In this document: positions 1-5,199 of the stretch, piece after piece
Layout: every line of letters starts with the position of its first letter
How positions within the stretch are numbered: the first letter of the stretch is position 1
Assembly (NCBI GenBank): GCA_004299665.1
Contig: SCQZ01000480.1
Location: 1 to 7,466 of the forward strand
Reading direction: 5' to 3'
DNA from: Jatrophihabitans sp.
Lineage (GTDB): Bacteria; Actinomycetota; Actinomycetes; Mycobacteriales; Jatrophihabitantaceae
DNA: 7,466 nt
The notes under the pieces: generated by a model
The model's database searches: none
Seen by the model: the letters and a program-made list of their open reading frames with translations, nothing else
Told to the model about the DNA's origin: nothing
Position numbers and translations under genes: made by a program

Positions 1-24
1 CGACATCGTGTGTCGCAGCGTCAC
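1..24 (-). CDS. possible start of the next gene downstream of the substrate-binding protein (partial)
   Basis: A GTG codon at 24-22 is preceded, seven bases upstream, by a purine-rich GAGAGG (37-32), a plausible ribosome binding site. The frame stays open to the window edge and reads VTLRHTMS. It would begin 15 bases after the stop of the substrate-binding lipoprotein, as expected for the next gene of an ABC-transporter operon (a permease or ATPase). Eight codons cannot identify a product, and the start may be a chance match. Confidence 0.3.
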
Positions 25-39
25 CCGCCTGCCTCTCGG

Positions 40-1455
40 TCACTTCTGCGGGGTGATCACCTTGTCGGTGAGGAACCGGGTGGCGATCCGGTCGGAGTTC
101 AGCGTGGTGCCCCACACCGACTGCGGCAGCTTGACCACGTACGAGGCGTTGCAGTCGAACTTGCCCGCCGTGCTCGGGTATGCCTGCACCCACTTGGTGC
201 CGTCGAGCTTGAGCAGCAGGCCGCACTGGGTGGGCATGTTCGCGCCGGGGTCCGTGGCCGCGTTGAGCCCGCCGGCCGTCCAGTCGTGGACCGCGGAGAG
301 CTTGTTCACCATGCACTGCCGGGTGAGCGTGCTGCCGCACGCCTTCGCCGCCGTCGCCCACATCAGGAAGGAAGAGGTCGCCTGCATGCCCAGCGTGGCC
401 AGCTTCCCGCCGGTGGCGTTCACCGCGTTCACGTAGGCCTGCACGGCGGGGACCTCGGAGGCGTTCTCGATCGGCTCGAAGGCGCTCTGCACGTACACGT
501 CGTTGCCGTAGCCCGCGGTGTTCCACTGCGCGAAGCTGCCGACGTAACCGTTGGCCTGCATGATGTACTTCGGGTGCACGCCGAGCTGGTTCATCGCCGT
601 CAGCAGCCCGTTCACCTCGGCGCCGGGCGTCGGCAGGTAGATGATCTTCGCGCCGCACTGCTTGAACTTCTCCGCGAACGGGGTGTAGTTCGGCTCGCCG
701 GTGTAGTTCATCGTGACGCCACAGTCCACCACGGTGAAGCCCGCCGCGGCAGCCGAGATCTTGACCTTCGCGACGGTTGCCTGGATGGCCGGCAGGTTGG
801 TGGACATGACGCCGAAGGCGCTCTTGGTGTCCGGGAACAGCTGGGCCATCTGGAACAGCCCCGAGGCCGGCTGGTAGTCCACGGGGTTCGGTAGCGCGTC
901 GTAGACCATCGGCCCGTTGGCGTAGTCCGGCCCGACGGTGTAGGTGGGGGTGGACACCAGGTTGCAGCCGACCCGGGTCTGCTCGGCGGCCTCGTCCGCC
1001 GCCCAGCCGGAGCCGACCAGCATGAAGTCCTTGGCGCACGCGCTCTGGATCGCCGGGCCGATGTTGGTGATCGCGGCGTCGTAGAAGTCACCGACGACCT
1101 GTCGGCCGTTGATGCCGCCCTGGTCGTTGCACCACTTGATCATCGCCTTGACGGCGTCGCCGATCTCCTGGTTCAGCCCCGGCGCCTGGGCCGCGCCGCG
1201 GTCGTCGCCGTAGCCGATCGCGATGCTGGTGTTCGTGACGCCCTGGTCGGTCGCGCCGGTGGCGCTCCCCTTGCCGCAGGGCGAGGCGAGCGTCCCGAAC
1301 GTGGTCGCCGCGGACGTCCCCGACCCGCTGGAGGTACTCGTCTTCGGTGCGTTGGGCGTGTTGCCCGAACTCCCCCGGCCGCCGCTGCTGCAGGCCGATA
1401 CGGCCATCAGGAGGGCGAGAACCGCGCCCCCCACCTTCCAGCTCGTTCGATGCAC
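40..1455 (-). CDS. branched-chain amino acid-type ABC transporter substrate-binding lipoprotein
   Basis: Extracytoplasmic binding protein, 471 aa, of the type I periplasmic-binding fold (Peripla_BP_6, LivK-like); it should capture a small solute outside the membrane and hand it to an ABC permease. The GTG start at 1455 is set by AGGAG six bases upstream and by a lipoprotein signal: basic n-region (residues 2-7), hydrophobic stretch about 8-18, lipobox V-S-A-C with lipidated Cys22. A Ser/Gly/Thr/Pro-rich tether (about 23-55) follows. Domain segments include IAIGYGDD near 78, GGINGRQV near 113-120 (the usual LivK-type segment after the first helix) and VVDCGVTMNYTGEPNY near 242-257. The mature part has ten cysteines (60, 109, 140, 164, 245, 267, 373, 381, 411, 435), many for this family and even in number, suggesting disulfides. 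No permease or ATPase is in the window; they may lie to the left. The open frame continues upstream of the start, but only as a shadow of the SDR region. The ligand is unknown; family assignment is firm. Confidence 0.9.
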   Translation of the reverse strand: MHRTSWKVGGAVLALLMAVSACSSGGRGSSGNTPNAPKTSTSSGSGTSAATTFGTLASPCGKGSATGATDQGVTNTSIAIGYGDDRGAAQAPGLNQEIGDAVKAMIKWCNDQGGINGRQVVGDFYDAAITNIGPAIQSACAKDFMLVGSGWAADEAAEQTRVGCNLVSTPTYTVGPDYANGPMVYDALPNPVDYQPASGLFQMAQLFPDTKSAFGVMSTNLPAIQATVAKVKISAAAAGFTVVDCGVTMNYTGEPNYTPFAEKFKQCGAKIIYLPTPGAEVNGLLTAMNQLGVHPKYIMQANGYVGSFAQWNTAGYGNDVYVQSAFEPIENASEVPAVQAYVNAVNATGGKLATLGMQATSSFLMWATAAKACGSTLTRQCMVNKLSAVHDWTAGGLNAATDPGANMPTQCGLLLKLDGTKWVQAYPSTAGKFDCNASYVVKLPQSVWGTTLNSDRIATRFLTDKVITPQK

Positions 1456-1461
1456 GATCGT

Positions 1462-1466
1462 CTCCT
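1462..1466 (-). promoter_or_regulatory. ribosome binding site of the substrate-binding lipoprotein
   Basis: AGGAG read on the minus strand, six bases before the GTG at 1455. It decides the start in a frame that stays open for more than 1.8 kb upstream, and agrees with the signal peptide beginning at this codon. Confidence 0.75.
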
Positions 1467-1495
1467 GTCGGTCCTGTCGTCGCTGTGACGACCGG

Positions 1496-1520
1496 CACAC
1501 TAGTATGTATTTCAGTTTGT
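1496..1520 (-). promoter_or_regulatory. AT-rich promoter/operator-like region upstream of the lipoprotein gene
   Basis: This is one of the few AT-rich islands in the window. It contains a 12-base near-palindrome, CACACTAGTATG (1496-1507), centred on ACTAGT with one mismatched pair. A TANNNT-type -10 candidate, TAGTGT, lies at 1502-1497 on the minus strand, about 40 bases before the start codon. I see no convincing -35. Such a palindrome over a promoter would fit a TetR- or GntR-type repressor site, but no regulator gene is in the window, so the assignment is inference. Confidence 0.35.
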
Positions 1521-1576
1521 TGGCTAGAGCTCGCCGGATGTCGTTACGTATTCGCGTTCTTTTCCGCACAGCCTTG

Positions 1577-1592
1577 CGAGAATTCGTTCTCG
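1577..1592 (-). terminator. small hairpin just after the SDR stop codon
   Basis: CGAGAA and TTCTCG form a perfect 6-bp stem around a four-base loop (CGAA on the minus strand, TTCG on the plus strand), beginning four bases after the SDR stop. No T-run follows, so an intrinsic terminator in the strict sense is not shown. High-GC actinobacteria often use hairpins without a T-run, and the position fits transcript end formation or 3' end protection. Confidence 0.3.
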
Positions 1593-1595
1593 GCC

Positions 1596-2387
1596 TCACT
1601 CCGCGGGTACCAGCCGCCGCGTGGCGGCCACCGCCTTGCGGACCAGCGCCGCCCGGTCCATGTCGCTGCGCGCGCGGGCGGTGTCCAGGTTGCCCGCGGC
1701 GACCCACACCGGGCCGTCCGCCAGGTGCGCGAGCCCCTCGCGCGCGACGTCGTCCGGCTCGGCCACGTTCAGCCCCGGCAGGTCCATCCGCAGCCCGGCC
1801 CGCTCCATCGCCGGCGTACGGGTCACGCCGAGGACCAGGTGCAGGACGTCCACGCCGACGGGGCCGAGCTCGGCCCACAACCCCTCGGCGAAGACCCGGT
1901 CGAAGGCCTTGACCGCCGAGTACACGCCGATCTGCGGCTGGCCGAGATATCCGGCGAGCGAGCCCACGAGCAGCAGGCCGCCGCGCCCGCGATCCTTGAG
2001 CCGCTTGCCGAAGTGGTGGGTCAGGCGCAGCAGCGCGCCGACGTTGAGGTCGACGACGCCCTGGAAGCCGGCCAGGTCGCCCTCGACGAACTCCGCACCG
2101 TAGCTGTTCGCGCCGGCGTTGAACACGAGCAGCCCGACGTCCAGTTCCGCGGCGGCCCCGACGATCGCGTCCAGGGTCCCCGGCTCGCGCAGGTCGCCGC
2201 AGGCCGTTCGCACCTGCGCACCGCGCGCCCGCGCCCGCTGCGCGGTCTGCTCCAGCGGGCCCGGATTGCGGGCCGTGAGCAGCAGGTCGATCCCGGCGTC
2301 GGCCAGCTGCATCGCGAAGCTCGCGCCGACGCCCTCCGAGCCGCCGGCGACGACCGCCCACGGCCCGTAGCGCTCCCGATCGACCAT
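1596..2387 (-). CDS. short-chain dehydrogenase/reductase (SDR family)
   Basis: Classical-length SDR of 263 aa, a soluble NAD(P)(H)-dependent oxidoreductase. The Rossmann Gly-rich motif is AGGSEGVG (14-21), a variant of TGxxxGxG. Arg40 at the end of the second strand (LLLTAR) favours NADP(H). D65 (GDL) sits near the adenine site, and NAG lies at 90-92. The catalytic set is complete: Asn115 (DLNV), Ser143 (VGSLAG), Tyr156 and Lys160 (YSAVK). The usual PG motif after strand 6 reads LGVTRTP (186-192). The ATG at 2387 gives the family's usual N-terminus (RYGPWAVVAGGSEG); a G-rich stretch about 11 bases upstream (2408-2399) is a weak ribosome binding site. It is divergent from the luciferase-like gene across 100 bases and precedes the binding-protein gene by 140 bases. 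The alcohol or ketone substrate cannot be predicted. Confidence 0.92.
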   Translation of the reverse strand: MVDRERYGPWAVVAGGSEGVGASFAMQLADAGIDLLLTARNPGPLEQTAQRARARGAQVRTACGDLREPGTLDAIVGAAAELDVGLLVFNAGANSYGAEFVEGDLAGFQGVVDLNVGALLRLTHHFGKRLKDRGRGGLLLVGSLAGYLGQPQIGVYSAVKAFDRVFAEGLWAELGPVGVDVLHLVLGVTRTPAMERAGLRMDLPGLNVAEPDDVAREGLAHLADGPVWVAAGNLDTARARSDMDRAALVRKAVAATRRLVPAE

Positions 2388-2430
2388 GCCCGCGAAGGTC
2401 CCACCACCGCGGCCGCGCGGGCCCGGGCGC

Positions 2431-2445
2431 TCCCGGTGACCGGGA
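2431..2445. promoter_or_regulatory. 15-base perfect inverted repeat in the divergent SDR/oxidoreductase gap
   Basis: TCCCGGT-G-ACCGGGA has 7-base arms around a single central base. It lies roughly mid-way in the 100-base gap (2388-2487) between two divergent start codons, where a shared operator would be expected. The gap is so GC-rich that a chance palindrome is possible, and I see no clear -10 element nearby. No regulator gene is adjacent. Confidence 0.35.
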
Positions 2446-2476
2446 CGTGCGGCGCCGGGCCGGATCGGGCGGCGTT

Positions 2477-2480
2477 AGGA
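2477..2480 (+). promoter_or_regulatory. ribosome binding site of the luciferase-like oxidoreductase
   Basis: AGGA seven bases before the ATG at 2488. It supports that start, which also gives the family-typical N-terminus MRIGIVSP. Confidence 0.65.
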
Positions 2481-2487
2481 CAGCCGT

Positions 2488-3342
2488 ATGCGGATCGGCA
2501 TCGTCAGCCCGATCGTCGTGCAGTACCCGGGCGTCGCCGCGCCGTGGGAGGCGGCCGCGGGCATCCGGGAGCTGGCCGAGATCGCCTCCGTCGCCGACGA
2601 GGTGGGACTGCACCACCTGACCTGCAGCGAGCACGTCGCGGTCCCCGTGCCGGTCGCCGCCGAGCGCGGAGGGACGTACTGGGACCCGCTGGCGACCTTC
2701 GGCTACCTGGCCGCCGTCACGACACGCATCCGGCTGGTGACCCAGGTGCTGGTGCTCGGCTACCACCACCCGCTGGAGATCGCGAAGCGGTACGGCACCC
2801 TCGACACGGTCAGCGGCGGGCGGCTGGTGCTGGGCGTGGGCGTCGGCACGCTGCGCGAGGAGTTCGCCCTGCTGGGCGCGCCGTTCGAGGACCGCGGCGC
2901 CCGCGCCGACGAGGCACTGCGCGCGCTGCGGGCCTCCCTCGGCGTGACCGAGCCGGCCTTCGAGGGCGAGCACTACCGGTATCGCGACCTGGTGGTCTCG
3001 CCGTGCGCCGTGCAGCCGCGGGTCCCGCTGTGGATCGGCGGGCGGACGCCGCGCTCGCTGCGCCGCGCCGTCGCGCTCGGCGACGGCTGGGCGCCGTTCG
3101 GGCTGCGGCCCGAACAGGTGGCCGAGCTGCTCGGGCGGGTCGACAGGCCGGAGGGTTTCGAGGTCGTCCTCGGCACCGGGCGGCCCCTGGACCCGCTCGG
3201 GGACCCGGATCGTTCGCTGGCGACGCTGCGGCGCCTGGCCGACGCGGGCGCCACGGTCCTCGCCGCGTCGATCGGTGCGCGCTCGTGCGACCACTACTGC
3301 GACCAGCTCCAGGCGCTGGCCCGGCTGCGGGAGGCGATGTGA
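2488..3342 (+). CDS. LLM-class F420-dependent oxidoreductase (Rv2161c-like)
   Basis: A 284-aa TIM-barrel protein of the bacterial luciferase-like superfamily. Its N-terminal pattern resembles the actinobacterial subgroup called the Rv2161c family, presumed to use coenzyme F420 rather than FMN; the cofactor is inferred from the family. Visible features are strand 1 (MRIGIVSP), the SEHV segment (47-50) typical of the active-site side, WDPL (65-68), the TRIRLVTQVLVLGYHHPLE region (79-97), the barrel motif GRLVLGVGVG (111-120) before an acidic LREEF, and PLWIGG (180-185), which precedes the helix that contacts the cofactor phosphate. The length is normal for the subgroup. Its last four bases overlap the start of the SnoaL-like gene, so the two are probably translationally coupled and work on the same pathway. 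Substrate unknown. Confidence 0.88.
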   Translation: MRIGIVSPIVVQYPGVAAPWEAAAGIRELAEIASVADEVGLHHLTCSEHVAVPVPVAAERGGTYWDPLATFGYLAAVTTRIRLVTQVLVLGYHHPLEIAKRYGTLDTVSGGRLVLGVGVGTLREEFALLGAPFEDRGARADEALRALRASLGVTEPAFEGEHYRYRDLVVSPCAVQPRVPLWIGGRTPRSLRRAVALGDGWAPFGLRPEQVAELLGRVDRPEGFEVVLGTGRPLDPLGDPDRSLATLRRLADAGATVLAASIGARSCDHYCDQLQALARLREAM

Positions 3343-3833
3343 GCGCGACGACCTCGGTCGACGACCGGCTGGCAGCCGTCGAGGCCCGGCTGCGCCGCGT
3401 CGAGGACGAGCTGGCGATCACCCGGCTGGTGCTCTCCTACGGTCCGGCCGTCGACAGCGGATCGGCCGAGGCGACCGCGGCGCTGTGGGACGACGGCGGC
3501 CGCTACGACTTCCAGGACGGCGCGCCGGTGATCGAGGGCAGCGCGGCGATGGCGTCGATGGTGCGCAGCCCCGGCCACCGGGCCCACCTGGCGCGTGGCT
3601 GTGCCCACGTGCTCACGGCACCGGCGGTCCGCGTCGACGGCGACCGCGCGGTCGCGCTGTGCTACTCGCTCATGCACCACTACGTCTCCGAGACGGGGAT
3701 CTTCCAGGTGTCCCGGGTGTCGGCGAACCGGTGGGAGTTGGTCCGCGGCCCGTCCGGCTGGCGGGTCGGCTCCCGCGTCAACCGGCTGCTCACCGGTGAC
3801 GAGGCGGCCCGGGCGCTGCTCGCCGGCGGCTGA
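3339..3833 (+). CDS. SnoaL/NTF2-like (nuclear transport factor 2 family) protein
   Basis: A 164-aa protein with the SnoaL_4/NTF2-like layout: an N-terminal amphipathic helix (about 8-34, DRLAAVEARLRRVEDELAI), then the Y-x-x-x-V-D segment with the A-x-L-W-D-D-G-G-R-Y-D-F turn, and an alternating strand/helix cone ending in a W-x-V strand pair. The family covers small enzymes (cyclases, dehydratases, ring-hydroxylation subunits) and non-catalytic ligand binders; which applies here is not visible. The GTG start at 3339 lies inside the ATGTGA at the end of the upstream oxidoreductase gene, a 4-base GTGA overlap that argues for coupled translation. The frame is open far upstream, but those residues are shadow translation of the oxidoreductase. 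An 18-base repeat spans its stop codon. Confidence 0.85.
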   Translation: MSATTSVDDRLAAVEARLRRVEDELAITRLVLSYGPAVDSGSAEATAALWDDGGRYDFQDGAPVIEGSAAMASMVRSPGHRAHLARGCAHVLTAPAVRVDGDRAVALCYSLMHHYVSETGIFQVSRVSANRWELVRGPSGWRVGSRVNRLLTGDEAARALLAGG

Positions 3834-3855
3834 CGCCCTCGCCGGCGGCTGACGC
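3819..3855. repeat. short tandem duplication across the stop codon of the SnoaL-like gene
   Basis: CTCGCCGGCGGCTGACGC occurs at 3819-3836 and again, identically, at 3838-3855, a 19-base period with one intervening base. The first copy encodes the last residues and the TGA stop; the second carries the same Leu-Ala-Gly-Gly-stop string in another frame. It looks like a recent slippage-type duplication. It is harmless to the gene because the stop lies in the first copy. Confidence 0.85.
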
Positions 3856-3879
3856 TGCCCCGGCGGCGGCCGTCCTGTC

Positions 3880-4347
3880 TCAGCCGGCCTCGAGGCGGCT
3901 CACCGTCACCGCCTGCGGCTCCAGATCCACCGTGAGGTCGGCGCCGTCGAGTGCGAGGTGCAGCCGGTACCGGCCGGGTACCGGCGCCGCGACCGAGACC
4001 GACCGCAGCGAGCGGCCGGCGAGCCGGGCGAGCGCGGCGTTCACCTCGGCGAGCTGCGCGGCCTGCTCGGACCCGGCCGGCGTGCGCCGGTACACCGCCG
4101 CCAGCAACCGCTCGCTCTCGGCGGTACCGGCCCGCCGGGCGCGGCCGGTCTCCAGCGCCGCGGCGCAGACCCGCTGCAGGTCCTCCAGGCGGTCCGGTGC
4201 GATCACCCCGGCCCGCGCCTGCGCGGCGACCTGCAAGAACCGCTCGGCCCGCGCGGGCGGCAGCGCCGCGGCGAACGCCTCACAGGTGTCGGCGACCGCA
4301 TCCGCCTCGTCACCGCGCAGGGTCAGCCCGCCGGGGTCGGCGGCCAC
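3880..4347 (-). CDS. unrecognised 155-aa protein at the end of the sulfite-reduction operon
   Basis: I do not recognise the family. The GTG start at 4347 follows the cysH stop (4351-4349) after a single base (TGACGTG), so the gene is almost certainly cotranscribed and coupled with cysH. Residues about 13-110 are mostly Ala/Arg/Glu/Leu-rich and predicted helical (for example 13-29, 32-46, 52-68, 76-87, 93-110). The last 40 residues look like beta strands (SVSVAAPV 116-123, YRLHLALDG 127-135, LTVDLEPQAVTVS 138-150), suggesting a small C-terminal sheet domain. There is no signal peptide, membrane segment or metal-binding cysteine cluster; the only cysteines are 22 and 61. It would be cytoplasmic. 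Context suggests an accessory role in APS/sulfite reduction, but that is inference. The codon bias matches its neighbours. The stop is 46 bases from the convergent SnoaL-like stop. Confidence 0.7.
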   Translation of the reverse strand: MAADPGGLTLRGDEADAVADTCEAFAAALPPARAERFLQVAAQARAGVIAPDRLEDLQRVCAAALETGRARRAGTAESERLLAAVYRRTPAGSEQAAQLAEVNAALARLAGRSLRSVSVAAPVPGRYRLHLALDGADLTVDLEPQAVTVSRLEAG

Positions 4348-4348
4348 G

Positions 4349-5167
4349 TCAGTGCCTCGCGGCGCGCTGCCCGGCCTCGGCCAGGATCGCGGCGGCCTCG
4401 TGCTCGAAGCTGCCGGTCTCGATCGGGCAGTGGATCCCGCACTCCTTCGGTGCGCCGGTCTCCCACCACCAGCGCCCGGCGCGGTCGTCCTCCCCGGCCG
4501 TGACCGGCCGGGTGCACGGCGCGCAACCGAAGCTGGTGTACCCCTGCGCGTACAGCGGGTGCATGGGCACGTCGTGGTCGGCGAGGTACTGCCGGACCTC
4601 GGCGCCCTCCCAGTCGGCCAGCGCGTTGACCTTGACGATGCCCTCGTGGTCGTGGTCGAGTTCGACCTTCTTGATCGCCGCACGGGAGGCCCACTGGTCC
4701 CGGCGCAGCCCGGTGAACCAGCCGTCCAGCCCCTGCAGCGCCTTCACCAGCGGGCGCACCTTGCGCACCTGGCAGCAGAACATCCGCTCCTGGACGGAGT
4801 TGCGGAACAGGTTCACCCCGCGCCGCGCCACCATGGCGGAGACCTCCGCGGCGTCCGGGAACAGGATGTCCCACTGCGTGAGCGGATAACGCTCGCGCAC
4901 CTGCTCGATGAACGCGTACGTCTCCTGCGGCAGGCGGCCGGTGTCCACCGTGATCACCCGGACGTCCGGCCTGATGCGCGCGGCCATGTCGAGCACGGCC
5001 ATACCGTCCTCCTGCAGCGCGGTGACGATGGCGATGCGGTCACCGAAGGTCTCCAGCGCCCACTCGATGACGACCTCGGGCTCCTGGTCGTCCAGGTCCA
5101 GGGCGATCTCACCGATCTCCAGGTCGTCGAACAGCACCCGGTCAGGGGCGTCGATGATGGCTGTCAT
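4349..5167 (-). CDS. cysH: adenylylsulfate (APS) reductase, iron-sulfur CysH type
   Basis: A 272-aa cytoplasmic enzyme that reduces adenylylsulfate to sulfite and AMP with thioredoxin. The PP-loop fold is seen in IVTALQEDGMAVLDMA (47-62), VDTGRLPQETY (74-84) and WFTGLRRDQ (150-158). The paired CC at 131-132 and CxxC at 215-218 (GCAPC) are the four ligands of the [4Fe-4S] cluster that marks the bacterial APS-specific form and is absent from E. coli-type PAPS reductase. The catalytic cysteine is Cys243 in KECGIHC (241-247); the E. coli enzyme reads ECGIHG there, so Cys247 is extra. The ATG at 5167 has GGGAGAG seven bases upstream. It lies 32 bases after the sulfite reductase stop, so the two form one operon making consecutive steps: APS to sulfite to sulfide. 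No ATP sulfurylase or APS kinase is in the window. EC 1.8.4.10 is the likely activity. Confidence 0.94.
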   Translation of the reverse strand: MTAIIDAPDRVLFDDLEIGEIALDLDDQEPEVVIEWALETFGDRIAIVTALQEDGMAVLDMAARIRPDVRVITVDTGRLPQETYAFIEQVRERYPLTQWDILFPDAAEVSAMVARRGVNLFRNSVQERMFCCQVRKVRPLVKALQGLDGWFTGLRRDQWASRAAIKKVELDHDHEGIVKVNALADWEGAEVRQYLADHDVPMHPLYAQGYTSFGCAPCTRPVTAGEDDRAGRWWWETGAPKECGIHCPIETGSFEHEAAAILAEAGQRAARH

Positions 5168-5174
5168 GCGCGTG

Positions 5175-5181
5175 CTCTCCC
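5175..5181 (-). promoter_or_regulatory. ribosome binding site of cysH
   Basis: GGGAGAG on the minus strand ends seven bases before the ATG at 5167. It lies within the 32-base gap after the sulfite reductase stop, so cysH can be translated independently. Confidence 0.7.
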
Positions 5182-5199
5182 GTGTCGATGGGTCAGGGC

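Noticed and set aside
1456..3294. Long minus-strand open frame running in frame into the substrate-binding protein
   Set aside because: The upstream 1.8 kb lies antisense to, or out of frame with, the well-supported oxidoreductase and SDR genes. It gives Arg/Ala/Gly-rich low-complexity protein and precedes a clear ribosome binding site and lipoprotein signal. It is a GC-content shadow, not an N-terminal extension.
3834..3879. Possible bidirectional terminator between the convergent stops
   Set aside because: Only short GCCGG/CCGGC pairings with a long loop are visible, with no T-run on either strand; indistinguishable from background in this composition.
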